Positions 16,778-26,611 are shown, counted from the first letter of the stretch. The stretch: DNA of 64,000 nucleotides from Paenibacillus sp. V4I7 (GCF_030817275.1 NZ_JAUSZD010000002.1:8212931-8276930), one strand, 5' to 3'. Numbers and translations are program-made. Notes: generated by a model not told the origin, from the sequence alone.

Positions 16778-17509
16778 ATGAAAATTCCAAAAATCATTCA
16801 CTATTGCTGGTTTGGAGGGAAAGAAAAGCCCGACATCGTGAAGCGCTGTATTGCGAGCTGGCATAACCATCTAACTGGCTATCAATTTATAGAGTGGAAT
16901 GAAAACAACTTTGATACCAGCAGTAATGCTTATGTCAAAGAAGCTTACGAAGCCGGCAAATTTGCGTTCGTTAGCGATTATGCGAGAGTGTACGCGCTCT
17001 ATCATTATGGGGGTATTTACTTAGACACCGATGTGGAAGTGTTCAAATCCTTTGACGACCTGCTGCATCACGAGTCATTCTGGGGATTTGAGCAAGAGAA
17101 CTATATCGCGACGAGTACGATCGGAGCCGCGAAAGAAAATAAACTCATCCAGGTATTTATGGATTCCTACCATAGTAAGAACTTTATCCGTGCAGATGGC
17201 ACCTTTGATTCGCTAACCAATGTAGCGATGATAACGAAGATATTAGGGGATTGGGGACTTACTCCCAATGGCAGCTATCAAGACATCGAGGGTATTGGAA
17301 CCTTCTATCCGCAAACCTATTTCTCGCCTTATGACTACATTAACTGCCGGACATTTAGGACGGAAAACACGTATGCCATGCATCACTTTTATAAGAGCTG
17401 GTTGCCACCTAAGGCTAGATGGAAGGGGCAGTTGAAGTTGGTTGCTTCTAAAATGATTGGTGGTAACAACATCGCAAGAATACGGGAAGCTCTTAGGAGG
17501 ATCCAATGA
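16778..17509 (+). CDS. Glycosyltransferase with DXD sugar-binding region (GT32-like)
   Basis: A 243-residue capsular-type glycosyltransferase. It opens with IPKIIHYCWFGG and has the GT32 hallmark AFVSDYARVYALYHYGGIYLDTDVEV, in which DTD is the metal-binding DXD. It should add one sugar to a lipid-linked repeat unit in the cytoplasm. The start at 16778 has GAGGGAGA seven bases upstream; a longer reading begins inside the operator at 16718. It overlaps the next gene by four bases (ATGA). Confidence 0.88.
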   Translation: MKIPKIIHYCWFGGKEKPDIVKRCIASWHNHLTGYQFIEWNENNFDTSSNAYVKEAYEAGKFAFVSDYARVYALYHYGGIYLDTDVEVFKSFDDLLHHESFWGFEQENYIATSTIGAAKENKLIQVFMDSYHSKNFIRADGTFDSLTNVAMITKILGDWGLTPNGSYQDIEGIGTFYPQTYFSPYDYINCRTFRTENTYAMHHFYKSWLPPKARWKGQLKLVASKMIGGNNIARIREALRRIQ

Positions 17510-18699
17510 AGAACATACTGATTGCCTCCTTTGATATGGAAGTAGGGGGGGTTGAGAGAAGTCTTGTTAGCATGCTTGATCACTTCGATTATAAACAGCA
17601 TGAGATTGATCTAATGTTGTATAAACATCAAGGTGATTTTATGAATTTAATTAGCCATAAAGCCAATTTACTAGACGAAATTCCCCAATACTCCACGTTT
17701 AGAAAATCGATTGCAAAGACCATCCAGGATAAACAATACACAATCGGATTATCGAGAATCGTATCAAAGGTACATGCGGATATTCTAGGCCGCGTCAGAC
17801 GAGTTGCCGAGCCGGGTTATTATCAAATGCAATTAATGTGGAAATACGCGCTGCCCTATTTGCCAATTGTTGAGAAGGAGTATGACGCAGCAATTAGTTA
17901 TTTATGGCCTCATTATTTTATAGCAGAAAAGATTAAGGCAAAGAAAAAAATAGCTTGGATACATACCGATTACTCCAATGTGGAAACCAACGTAAAGATG
18001 GACCTGGAAATGTGGAGAAAGTTTGATCATATTATTGCTGTTTCGGACGCATGTAAAGATTCCTTTTTATCTAAATATGGGGAATTAGCAAGCAAAGTCG
18101 TTGTTATTGAGAACATTACTTCTCCAGATTTTATAAGAAATATGGCTGATAAAGAAGCAGCTGTTCCAATGGTGAATGATGACAGATTCAAACTGATGAC
18201 AGTAGCTAGATTATCCCATGCTAAAGGGATCGACAATGCTGTTAAGGCATTAAGGATTCTAAAAGATAAGGGTTATAAAGATATCGCATGGTACATTGTA
18301 GGTTACGGTGGGGATGAAGTTGCTATAAAAGAGCTGATCGCAAGTAATGGCTTGGACGATCAATTCATCCTATTGGGTAAGAAAACAAACCCATATCCGT
18401 TTATAAAAACGTGTGACTTATATGTACAGCCTTCCAGGTATGAAGGCAAGGCTGTTACAGTAACCGAAGCGAAGATCTTAGGTAAGCCCATATTAATAAC
18501 GAACTATTCCACTGCAAAGAGTCAAGTGGAGGATGGTTATGATGGGGTCATCTCGGAATTGTCGATCGAAGGAATAGTTAACGGAATAGAAAAATTGTAT
18601 ATGGATACCGAACTGAGAAAAGAGCTCTCTACTAATTGCAAGGGTACTGATTACAGTAATAGCTATGAATTAGAAAAATTATATAGGTTGAGTGGATAA
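17506..18699 (+). CDS. Family 4 glycosyltransferase
   Basis: A 397-residue GT-B enzyme. The N-terminal domain has FDMEVGGVERSL, the acceptor-side glycine loop. The C-terminal domain reads MTVARLSHAKGIDNAVKAL and QPSRYEGKAVTVTEAKILGKPI, the usual E(x7)E donor-binding motif. It should transfer a hexose in repeat-unit assembly. It is translationally coupled to the GT32-like gene before it. The donor and linkage cannot be read from sequence. Confidence 0.88.
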   Translation: MKNILIASFDMEVGGVERSLVSMLDHFDYKQHEIDLMLYKHQGDFMNLISHKANLLDEIPQYSTFRKSIAKTIQDKQYTIGLSRIVSKVHADILGRVRRVAEPGYYQMQLMWKYALPYLPIVEKEYDAAISYLWPHYFIAEKIKAKKKIAWIHTDYSNVETNVKMDLEMWRKFDHIIAVSDACKDSFLSKYGELASKVVVIENITSPDFIRNMADKEAAVPMVNDDRFKLMTVARLSHAKGIDNAVKALRILKDKGYKDIAWYIVGYGGDEVAIKELIASNGLDDQFILLGKKTNPYPFIKTCDLYVQPSRYEGKAVTVTEAKILGKPILITNYSTAKSQVEDGYDGVISELSIEGIVNGIEKLYMDTELRKELSTNCKGTDYSNSYELEKLYRLSG

Positions 18700-18734
18700 G
18701 AGATCGAAGTATTAACCGGATCACGGAGGTAGGG

Positions 18735-19775
18735 ATGTTTCCGAAAGTAAGTGTTATTGTACCAGTGTACAACTGTGAAAAATTTATTTCAAAATGTATA
18801 GATAGCATCATACACCAAACCTATTCGAACATAGAAGTTGTTATAGTAAATGACGGTTCTACTGATCGAAGTGAAGAGATAGTAAATGGATTTAAAGAAA
18901 AAGATGCCCGGATCGTCTACTATTACCAGGATAATAGCGGACCATCTGATGCAAGAAATCATGGAATCAACAAATCAACTGGTGAGTATCTAGCATTCAT
19001 CGACTCTGATGATACGGTTGATAGATATTACATTGAGTTATTGCTTGATAAAATGAAAACTTCGGAAGCTGACTTAGTATGCTGTGGATATAAAGATATC
19101 TCTGAATATGGTGTTCTCAATTATACGGATTTTGATTTTGAAAATAGCACTTCATTACATTTATTCATTGATATGGTATGCAAAGGAACAGGAGGAGTTC
19201 TTTGGAGCAAACTATATAAAAAAGAAATCATTTCTGAGTACAATTTAAAAATGGATAAAAGTATATTTATGTCTGAGGATTTAATTTTTGTTTTACAATA
19301 CGCACTTCATTGCAAGTCCTTTGCTGCTATAAAAGGGCACTTGTATTATTATAATAGACTTAATCAAAATAGTATAAGCTCAAATATTTCAATTGACTAT
19401 ATACAAAACTATATTGCTGTTTGCAAACATCTAGAAAAAATATATTTCATAGCCGATATGCATGAAAATAAAACAAAAGAAATAATTACAAAGAGAATTC
19501 AGGATATGGTTATAAATTTAGTGCAGCTACAGAGTAGGAATATAAAAGTCATTGGAATGAAAAATGCAATTTACAATGTGAAAAAAATTTTATCCATACA
19601 ATATATTGAAAGACATATGGATAATTTTTCATCCAATAGTATTTTGTGTAAGCCTTATATATTTCTTATGAAGAATAAATTTGTAAAGCCAAGTATTGTT
19701 TATGGAGTTTGTTTAAATACATTAAGAGAATTAATAATGAAGTTATCAAAGAGAAGGATAAATAATAAAACTTGA
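18735..19775 (+). CDS. Family 2 glycosyltransferase
   Basis: A 346-residue inverting GT-A enzyme with the classic opening VSVIVPVYNCEKFISKCIDSI, the NDGSTDRS nucleotide loop and FIDSDDTVD carrying the DXD. The remaining part is variable and AT-rich. From this gene to about 22.5 kb the codon choice shifts strongly to A/T-ending codons (AGA, ATA, TTA), unlike the lasso and eps genes either side, which suggests a transferred, serotype-like central block. GGAGG precedes the start. Confidence 0.88.
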   Translation: MFPKVSVIVPVYNCEKFISKCIDSIIHQTYSNIEVVIVNDGSTDRSEEIVNGFKEKDARIVYYYQDNSGPSDARNHGINKSTGEYLAFIDSDDTVDRYYIELLLDKMKTSEADLVCCGYKDISEYGVLNYTDFDFENSTSLHLFIDMVCKGTGGVLWSKLYKKEIISEYNLKMDKSIFMSEDLIFVLQYALHCKSFAAIKGHLYYYNRLNQNSISSNISIDYIQNYIAVCKHLEKIYFIADMHENKTKEIITKRIQDMVINLVQLQSRNIKVIGMKNAIYNVKKILSIQYIERHMDNFSSNSILCKPYIFLMKNKFVKPSIVYGVCLNTLRELIMKLSKRRINNKT

Positions 19776-19828
19776 TATTATAATCTATATCATAGAATAA
19801 AAAATATTTGAAGCGCGGTGATTTTGAA

Positions 19829-20926
19829 ATGAAAAAAGTATTTGTAGATGTTTACATGGCATTTAATTTAGGGGATGACTTGTTTGTAGATATTCTTGCA
19901 AGAAAATATCCAAACTGTGAATTTACACTTAATTATGTAGGTGGTAATTATGACGAATTCATCTCTCAATATCACAATATGAAGAGAAGAAAATACACAA
20001 TATTCAATAAAATTGAGCAACGGTTAAAAATATTCGATCATATTAATAATTTCGAAAAAATAGCAGAAGAACATGATGCATTAGTATTTATTGGCGGTTC
20101 CATTTTTAGAGAAGAAGATTATCATCATTCTTTATATCAAGAAAGAATGAAGCTTGTCATGGAATTTAAAAAGAGAGATAAATCGGTGATTATTATAGGT
20201 GCTAATTTTGGGCCTTATAAGACAGAAAAATTCCATAATGATTATAAAGAATTATTTAAACAATGTGACGATGTTTGTTTTAGAGATTTATATTCTTATG
20301 AATTATTTAAGAATCTATCGCAAGTCAGATATGCACCAGATATCGTTTTTCAAATGAATATAGATGGATACAAACAAATATCCCCCAAAAAAAGAGTTGG
20401 ATTTTCAATTATAGACGTCAGACATAAACATGGATTATCAAATTATTATCATGCATATATAACTAACACTGTGAAATCAATAGAAGTATTTGCAAAAAAA
20501 GGATACGAGTGTTATCTAATGTCCTTTTGTGAACAGGAGGGTGATTTACAAGTAATAAAAACTATTAAATCAAATCTTACTCCTAGTACATTAGACAAGG
20601 TATCAGTATATAACTATAAAGGTGATCTAAAAGAGGCAATAAATCTAATGGCTACATTTGAGTTGCTTGTTGCTGCAAGATTTCATGCTAACATAATTGC
20701 CTTACTTCTGGGTATTGGAGTTATGCCTATAATATATAGTAAGAAAACTACTGATATGCTTATTGATATTAATCTTAATAATATTCTAATAAACATGGAA
20801 GAACTTCATTTACAATATGATGAAAACACCATAAATAAATCTTTTGAGAATAAAGCAAACCTAACCTCAATCTCGAATGATTCTAAAAATCACTTTGAAA
20901 AAATAAGCGAGCTTTTACAAGTGTAA
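19829..20926 (+). CDS. Polysaccharide pyruvyl transferase family protein
   Basis: A 365-residue protein with the family pattern: an opening AFNLGDDLFVDILARKYP, ALVFIGGSIFREED, VIIIGANFGPY, FRDLYSYELF, YAPDIVF and a late LLVAARFHANIIALL. Members transfer pyruvate ketals from PEP to sugars of exopolysaccharides, giving negative charge; here the sugar is unknown. The ATG at 19829 is preferred to a TTG seven codons upstream, but the ribosome site is weak either way. Confidence 0.85.
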   Translation: MKKVFVDVYMAFNLGDDLFVDILARKYPNCEFTLNYVGGNYDEFISQYHNMKRRKYTIFNKIEQRLKIFDHINNFEKIAEEHDALVFIGGSIFREEDYHHSLYQERMKLVMEFKKRDKSVIIIGANFGPYKTEKFHNDYKELFKQCDDVCFRDLYSYELFKNLSQVRYAPDIVFQMNIDGYKQISPKKRVGFSIIDVRHKHGLSNYYHAYITNTVKSIEVFAKKGYECYLMSFCEQEGDLQVIKTIKSNLTPSTLDKVSVYNYKGDLKEAINLMATFELLVAARFHANIIALLLGIGVMPIIYSKKTTDMLIDINLNNILINMEELHLQYDENTINKSFENKANLTSISNDSKNHFEKISELLQV

Positions 20927-20994
20927 ATCGTTGTTGCTGTAACTTATTCTGGACAAATGAGTGGGGTCTGTAAATATGAAAGGTAGTAACGAGT

Positions 20995-22536
20995 ATGAAA
21001 AGTCAACTTAAAGCTGGTGCAGTTTTATCGTATGTAGCATTGTTTATTAGTAGTGCTATATCATTAATATATACTCCAATAATGTTAAATCTACTTGGTC
21101 AATCAGAGTATGGGCTATATAGTTTAGCTACCACAGCTGCAGGGTTTGTTGGAGTATTAAATTTTGGATTAGGTAATGCAGTTATTAGGTACACTGCAAA
21201 ATATAAGACACTTAAAGATGAAGAAGGTTGCTATCGATTATATGGAACGTTTAGTTTAATGTACGGTGTATTGGGAATTATTGCATTAGCATCAGGAATA
21301 ATATTAACACTAAATTCACACCAAATATTTTCTAACTCATTAAGTATTGCTGAGGTAGATAAATTAGTAGTCCTGATGTGGATAATGGTAATTAACATAT
21401 CCTTAGGGATTGGTTCAGGTCTATTTAGTGTTATCGTATTAGCGCATGAAAAATTTATATTTCAAAAAGTGATAAGTATAGCGAGTTCTATTTTAAACCC
21501 TCTCATTATGTTGCCTTTGCTATTTATGGGATATGGGTCTATTTCTGTGGCTATAGTTACGACTGCAATTAACTTAATAACAATTTTGGTAAATACTTAT
21601 TATTGTTTTAGAGTACTTCGAATAAAAATTCTATTTAGGAAAATAGAACCAGATTTGTTGAAGGAAATAATTGTATTTTCATCCTATTTATTTTTAAATC
21701 TTATTATAGATAAAATATATTGGTCAACAGATCCATTTATATTGGGTATATATAGTGGCACAGCCGCAATTTCTATATATACGATAGGAGTTTCTTTTAC
21801 TGGGTATTTTTCAGGTTTTTCTGCAGCTATATCCAATGTTTTTTTGAGTAAAGTTACAGGAATGGTAACAAATGAAGTCTCAGATAAAGAAATATCAGAT
21901 TTATTTATTAGAATTGGGAGAGTTCAATATATAATATTATCATTTGCTCTAAGTGGTTTTGTTGTATTTGGGCAAGAATTTATTATTTTATGGGTAGGGA
22001 AGATATACAGCAGTTCATTTATTATTGCTATTATTATTCTGGTTCCTATGATAATATCCTTAACACAAAGCATGGGAATCGTTATACTTCAAGCAAAAAA
22101 TAAGCATAAATTTAGATCAGTAGTTTATTTTGCATTAGCTATAGCTAATGTACTTCTAAGTATTATATTAGTTCAAAGATGGGGAGCTATAGGATGTGCT
22201 CTTGCAACTGCTGCCGCATTTACTATTGGAAATATAATCATAATGAACATTTATTATTGGAAGAAGTTAAATATAGCCATACCATCATTCTGGAAAAATA
22301 TTATATATATGAGTTCACCTCTTATTATAAGTATATTGTTTGGAGTAACATTAAATAAACTAGTACTCACGGATAGCTGGTCTTTTTTCATTATTAAAAT
22401 AATTGTATTTTCCGTAGTATATTCTCTGTTAATATGGTTCGCAGGTATGAACTGTTATGAAAAAGATCTGTTTGTAGTGCCTTTTAAAAAAATAATTCAT
22501 AGGTTTTCAAAAGGGAAATTATACAAAATGAGTTAA
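20995..22536 (+). CDS. Wzx-type polysaccharide flippase
   Basis: A 513-residue integral membrane protein with about 12-14 hydrophobic segments and very AT-rich codons. The start (LKAGAVLSYVALFISSAISLIYTPIMLNLLGQSEYGLYSLA) is the signature opening of the oligosaccharide flippase/MATE-like superfamily. It should move the lipid-linked repeat unit across the membrane for polymerisation by the EpsG-like protein at 36092-37165. No other flippase is present in the window, so this gene probably serves the whole pathway. Confidence 0.9.
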   Translation: MKSQLKAGAVLSYVALFISSAISLIYTPIMLNLLGQSEYGLYSLATTAAGFVGVLNFGLGNAVIRYTAKYKTLKDEEGCYRLYGTFSLMYGVLGIIALASGIILTLNSHQIFSNSLSIAEVDKLVVLMWIMVINISLGIGSGLFSVIVLAHEKFIFQKVISIASSILNPLIMLPLLFMGYGSISVAIVTTAINLITILVNTYYCFRVLRIKILFRKIEPDLLKEIIVFSSYLFLNLIIDKIYWSTDPFILGIYSGTAAISIYTIGVSFTGYFSGFSAAISNVFLSKVTGMVTNEVSDKEISDLFIRIGRVQYIILSFALSGFVVFGQEFIILWVGKIYSSSFIIAIIILVPMIISLTQSMGIVILQAKNKHKFRSVVYFALAIANVLLSIILVQRWGAIGCALATAAAFTIGNIIIMNIYYWKKLNIAIPSFWKNIIYMSSPLIISILFGVTLNKLVLTDSWSFFIIKIIVFSVVYSLLIWFAGMNCYEKDLFVVPFKKIIHRFSKGKLYKMS

Positions 22537-22544
22537 TTTTCTTA

Positions 22545-22573
22545 TTTACGATTATTTGTTCTTTATAAAGAAT
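22545..22573 (+). promoter_or_regulatory. SinR-type operator before the acyltransferase genes
   Basis: GTTCTTTATAAAGAAT (22558-22573) differs by one base from a perfect palindrome. A TTTACG box at 22545-22550 could be the -35, placing the operator in the spacer as at 16674-16702, but the -10 is poor. Confidence 0.6.
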
Positions 22574-22601
22574 GTTTTGACGAGGAGAAGGGGGGGCGCT
22601 T

Positions 22602-23792
22602 ATGTGGACTAATTTCCGCAAAATTGATTCTTTATTAACAGGTAAGGTATCAATATATTTAGACTTTATACGCGGAATAGCTGCTATTTTAGTTTTGATG
22701 GAACATTTAAGTCCTATGTTATTTGCTTATGCTAACGAAGGATCAGTTATAAAAATGTTGTACATTTTTAATTTATTGGGCGGAGCTTCCGTAAGAATAT
22801 TCTTTATATTAAGTGGTCTTTTTATCTCAAGAAGTATATTGAAGGCAATAGATACAAGTAGTTGGTCATGGAGCTCTTACCTAATCAATCGTTTTTGTAG
22901 ATTGTATGTAGTGTTAGTCCCTGCCTTATTAATTACATTTATCTTAGATTGGTTAGGATCTATATTCTGGGGAACACCCTATGGAAATGCAAAGGACAAC
23001 CTTGCAACTTTTATTGGGAATTTATTTTTCTTACAGGAGATATATGTTGAACCTTTTGGGACAAACCATCCACTATGGAGTTTAAGTTGTGAGTTTTGGT
23101 ACTACGTTCTATTTCCTTTGTTATTATTAATGGTAAAAAGAGGGACAAAAAAATCAACCAGAATTATTTACCTTGGTTTATCGTCATTAATATTTATAAT
23201 GATCGGAATAAAAATAAGTTTTTATTTTCTCATATGGTTAATGGGTACGCTCATACTTTTTCTGCCAATTATTTCTCCTTTAAAAAATAGATTGGTACTA
23301 ATCACATCATTTCTGATTTTTTGTTCAGCCTCATTATTAAGACCCTTGGTCTTAACTGGTAAGATATTAGGAGACAAAGGGAACATAATGCTCTATGTTG
23401 ATATATTTATCGGGTTGGCTTTTGTTTTATTTACTTATGCATTGTTAAATTTTTATTCGAAGGATAGGAACATTAATATTGTTCAAAGCAATACACTATT
23501 CGAAAGAATATCCAGATTATTAGCTAATTTTTCTTTTAGTCTTTATCTCATTCATCAACCAATTTTAAATTTTGTACATGGTTGGGCCTTAGCTAAGGGA
23601 TTTTCTGGTTTAAAACCAAGCTTTCTATCATTTACAATAGAAGTGATATTGGTGTTCATAATGCTCGGAATTGCATGGTTATTCTCAATGGTTACTGAGG
23701 CTAACACCCAAAAATTACGCAGGCTTATCGTTAAATTTATAAAACAAAAATCAGTTACAAGGTTGCAAAATAAGAAGGAAATCTCTACATAA
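22602..23792 (+). CDS. Acyltransferase 3 family membrane protein (first of a tandem pair)
   Basis: A 396-residue protein with about ten membrane segments. Family marks are YLDFIRGIAAILVLMEHLSPM with the catalytic His in the first segment, RIFFILSGLFISRSI, and HPLWSLSCEFWYYVLFPLLLL. Such proteins O-acetylate exopolysaccharide sugars at the membrane. The next gene is a close paralogue in the same order of motifs, probably a tandem duplication. The SinR-type operator sits just upstream. Confidence 0.9.
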   Translation: MWTNFRKIDSLLTGKVSIYLDFIRGIAAILVLMEHLSPMLFAYANEGSVIKMLYIFNLLGGASVRIFFILSGLFISRSILKAIDTSSWSWSSYLINRFCRLYVVLVPALLITFILDWLGSIFWGTPYGNAKDNLATFIGNLFFLQEIYVEPFGTNHPLWSLSCEFWYYVLFPLLLLMVKRGTKKSTRIIYLGLSSLIFIMIGIKISFYFLIWLMGTLILFLPIISPLKNRLVLITSFLIFCSASLLRPLVLTGKILGDKGNIMLYVDIFIGLAFVLFTYALLNFYSKDRNINIVQSNTLFERISRLLANFSFSLYLIHQPILNFVHGWALAKGFSGLKPSFLSFTIEVILVFIMLGIAWLFSMVTEANTQKLRRLIVKFIKQKSVTRLQNKKEIST

Positions 23793-23832
23793 TGTTAGGG
23801 ATGATAATAGACCAAAGAAGTAGAGGTGAAAT

Positions 23833-25026
23833 ATGAATAGAATGTATAACAATTTCTCAAAGGTCAATGACTTGTTAGACGGAAAAGTATCTAATTATTT
23901 GGATTTCATGCGAGGATTAGCTGCAATTCTTGTATTGATGGAACATCTAGGATCAAGATTATTTGTAGGTTATGGATATTTACAATTTCCGAACGCCATC
24001 GTTAAATTACTTTATCTTCTTAACTTGTTAGGAGGACCAGCGGTAATAGTATTTTTTGTTCTTAGTGGTTTGTTTATTTCAAGAACTGTCTTAAAAACAA
24101 TCTTTGAGAATAAATGGTCTTGGAAATCATACCTTGTAAATCGATTATCTAGACTATACGTTGTACTAATCCCAGCTTTATTGCTAACATTTATTGCAGA
24201 TAAAATAGCTAGTAATTATTTTAATTATCGATGGTATACTAACGATTTTACTAATATCAAAGATTTCATTGGAAATTTGTTTTATCTTCAGACCATTTTT
24301 GTTCGAACTTATGGATCAAATGCGCCCTTGTGGAGTCTGAGCAGTGAGTTTTGGTATTATATGCTATTTCCTGTATTTATTTTGATCTTTCGAAATCAGA
24401 GGAAAGCCTTAAAAATTGTATACTCTATTATTGCTCTAGGTATTTTGTTCATGATTGGACAACGTATTAATTCTTATTTCTTAATATGGTTATTGGGAAC
24501 GGTTGTTCTTTTTTTGCCAAGTATCCATCTAGTAAAGAGCAAAATTATTATGTCAGTTTCTTTTTTGCTAGTATGTATTGCAATGCTCTTGAGGCCTCTG
24601 ATAAATAATGGGAGACTATTTATTGACCATCATACAAACAACTTATTTTTTGTAGATCTTTTTATAGGGCTATCGTTTAGTTTTCTTATTTACAGCTTAT
24701 TACACGGTATTGAAAAGAAAAACAAAGCAAATAAATGGTTTGAAAAAATATCAAAGTTGTTAGCTAGTTTTTCCTTTAGTCTTTATTTACTTCACTACCC
24801 GATTATTAATCTAGTATATTACTGGGGTGCTAAAAACGGCTTTACCGGATTACAACCTAACTTACTTTCTGTCTTCATTGAAATAATAATCGTAGTTTTG
24901 ATGTGTATGCTTGCTTTTCTATTCTCAAGAATAACAGAAGCACGAACTAATTTTGTAAGAACATTTATCATGAGAAGCTTTGATATGTTTAAAGTTGATA
25001 AGCGCAAGGTAAAAGAAATGATGTGA
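23833..25026 (+). CDS. Acyltransferase 3 family membrane protein (second of the pair)
   Basis: A 397-residue paralogue of the preceding gene, with near-identical landmarks: YLDFMRGLAAILVLMEHLGSR, VFFVLSGLFISRTVL, APLWSLSSEFWYYMLFPVFIL and FSFSLYLLHYPIINLVYYWG. It probably acetylates a different position or sugar. AGAGGTG precedes the start. The stop codon lies inside a long hairpin (25022-25067). Confidence 0.9.
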   Translation: MNRMYNNFSKVNDLLDGKVSNYLDFMRGLAAILVLMEHLGSRLFVGYGYLQFPNAIVKLLYLLNLLGGPAVIVFFVLSGLFISRTVLKTIFENKWSWKSYLVNRLSRLYVVLIPALLLTFIADKIASNYFNYRWYTNDFTNIKDFIGNLFYLQTIFVRTYGSNAPLWSLSSEFWYYMLFPVFILIFRNQRKALKIVYSIIALGILFMIGQRINSYFLIWLLGTVVLFLPSIHLVKSKIIMSVSFLLVCIAMLLRPLINNGRLFIDHHTNNLFFVDLFIGLSFSFLIYSLLHGIEKKNKANKWFEKISKLLASFSFSLYLLHYPIINLVYYWGAKNGFTGLQPNLLSVFIEIIIVVLMCMLAFLFSRITEARTNFVRTFIMRSFDMFKVDKRKVKEMM

Positions 25027-25067
25027 ATAAGCGCGTGCTTCCTGCGGAAACAATGCGCTTATTCACA
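25022..25067 (+). terminator. Long hairpin at the end of the second acyltransferase
   Basis: TGTGAATAAGCGC pairs perfectly with GCGCTTATTCACA, with a smaller TTCC/GGAA stem inside. No T-run follows, so termination would be weak or Rho-assisted. Confidence 0.55.
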
Positions 25068-25261
25068 CCCATAATCAGAATAACAAAGAAAAGGAATTCA
25101 TATTTATCTGCGATTTTCAGGATCAATCTGAAATTGTTCACTTAAATAATTATAAGGATACTACTCATTACCATCCTAAACGATATGATGATCGGGAGTA
25201 TTGCAGAGTCCAAATATATAATAGACCTGTGGTACCTTTCCGTAACAGATTGGAGCGATAA
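25029..25261 (+). pseudogene. Gene remnant, possibly the C-terminal end of an SGNH-type protein
   Basis: A 77-codon frame without a start codon is open to a TAA at 25259-25261. It reads EKEFIFICDFQDQSEIVHLN and then NYKDTTHYHPKRYDDREY. The NYKDxxHYxP pattern resembles the C-terminal end of SGNH/GDSL-type cell-surface esterases often encoded beside acyltransferases. The family call is a weak inference. The rest of the gene is absent, so it looks like debris left between acyltransferase genes. Confidence 0.35.
25201..25229 (+). repeat. Imperfect direct repeat, copy 1
   Basis: A 29-base segment beginning TTGCAGAGTCCAAA is matched at 27121-27149 with three mismatches. The two copies flank the acyltransferase at 25296-26366 and the insertion-sequence debris. 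Confidence 0.6.
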
Positions 25262-25295
25262 TGGGTGGGAAAAACGATAGAGGAGGACTGGACAG

Positions 25296-26366
25296 ATGTA
25301 TGATCATTTAATTAAGGGGAAATTTGATTCCTTACAGTTGTTACGTGGGATTGCTGCATGTGTTGTAGTTATTTTTCATGAATTTGGGACATATGGTTTA
25401 TTTAAATATGGTAAATATGGCGTAGATCTCTTCTTTGTTTTAAGTGGCTTTATCATTTTATATACTCATCATACCAAAATTGGAGAAAAGAAAGTTCTAG
25501 TTCCTTTTATATTGAAACGAATAATTAGAGTGTTTCCAATTTATTGGTTTATGACGTTTGTATATATTTTATTAGTAAGCGTATCCGGATTCGGGAGTAC
25601 ACTTTCGATTGATTATGTTTTAAAGTCTTTATTTTTACTGCCCCAAGATAAACTGCCAGTTATCGGTGTTGCTTGGACATTGGAGTTTGAAATGCTATTT
25701 TATTTTATATTCGGTCTCCTTATGTTTAATAGAAAAATTTTATACACTACACTAACTTTATGGGGACTGACGATAATTTATTTCTTTATCTTTCCTACAG
25801 CATTACCAAAAGCAATTGAACACATTGTTAGTCCCTTGAATTTAGAATTCCTTTTTGGTTGTGGTATAGCAGTAGTCGTAATAAAAAGAAAAATTAGTGC
25901 CGAGTGGATGACTAGATTAGGGATAATCAGCATTGTTACATCTCTGACGTTGCAATACTTCAATATTCTCAAGATTAATGATGCAATAGCCTGGGGAATT
26001 CCATTTTCTATCCTTATACTTGGATTGGTTAGCTTAGAGATGAAAAAAAGACTAAATATCCCCAAAACTTTAATTTATTTAGGAAATGCATCTTATTCGA
26101 TTTATCTAAGTCATTTAATCACATTATTAGTTTTAGAGTCCATTTTGGAGAAATTAGGCTTACACAAACAATACGGTCATAATGGTTTTGTTCAACTAAC
26201 TTTTTCTGTTGTCGCAATTTTTCTGGGCTGTGTCTTCTATTCACTGGTTGAAAAGCCTCTACTTAAATATGTAAGATCATGGTTTACAAATAAAAAGAAA
26301 GTAGTGGATATAGAAATAAACATTAATAATTCTAATTCAAAAAAAATCGGACAATCGCACATATGA
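25296..26366 (+). CDS. Acyltransferase 3 family membrane protein
   Basis: A 356-residue O-acyltransferase unlike the two upstream: SLQLLRGIAACVVVIFHEFGT carries the catalytic His, then VDLFFVLSGFIILYTHH, and AWTLEFEMLFYFIFGLLMF. The end, SYSIYLSHLITLLVLES, is also typical. GAGGAGG lies nine bases before the start. It is bounded by the remnant gene on the left and insertion-sequence debris on the right, so it may have arrived with a separate event. It is expected to acetylate exopolysaccharide. Confidence 0.88.
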   Translation: MYDHLIKGKFDSLQLLRGIAACVVVIFHEFGTYGLFKYGKYGVDLFFVLSGFIILYTHHTKIGEKKVLVPFILKRIIRVFPIYWFMTFVYILLVSVSGFGSTLSIDYVLKSLFLLPQDKLPVIGVAWTLEFEMLFYFIFGLLMFNRKILYTTLTLWGLTIIYFFIFPTALPKAIEHIVSPLNLEFLFGCGIAVVVIKRKISAEWMTRLGIISIVTSLTLQYFNILKINDAIAWGIPFSILILGLVSLEMKKRLNIPKTLIYLGNASYSIYLSHLITLLVLESILEKLGLHKQYGHNGFVQLTFSVVAIFLGCVFYSLVEKPLLKYVRSWFTNKKKVVDIEININNSNSKKIGQSHI

Positions 26367-26476
26367 AATTCGTAAAATTGTAAGTGTTTTTCGCTATGCT
26401 GAATTGTCCAGAAATTGACTGGCTTGTCTGTCCGGGAATAGTCGAAGATAATGTCCATATTCTCGGAAAAGGAAAA

Positions 26477-26521
26477 GGATGTCTCTTGTGAACTGTATCC
26501 AGCAGTTCACAAGAGACATCC
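26477..26521 (-). terminator. Perfect 19-bp hairpin
   Basis: GGATGTCTCTTGTGAACTG pairs base for base with its complement across a 7-base loop. Read on the minus strand it is followed by a T-rich run (TTTTCCTTTTCC), so it may terminate leftward transcription; on the plus strand there is no T-run. It could also be an insertion-sequence end structure, since it lies among such debris. Confidence 0.5.
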
Positions 26522-26576
26522 CTAGAAAACTAAAACTTGTGATCATTGTAGTAGATTTTATTCTTGTTGAAAAGGA

Positions 26577-26596
26577 GCCCGAAACGGGCGTTTTTT
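26577..26596 (+). terminator. Rho-independent terminator
   Basis: GCCCG-AAA-CGGGC followed by GTTTTTTG. It ends rightward transcription from the acyltransferase gene or belongs to the mobile-element fragment that begins here. Confidence 0.75.
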
Positions 26597-26611
26597 GTTA
26601 GGAGTGCATAG

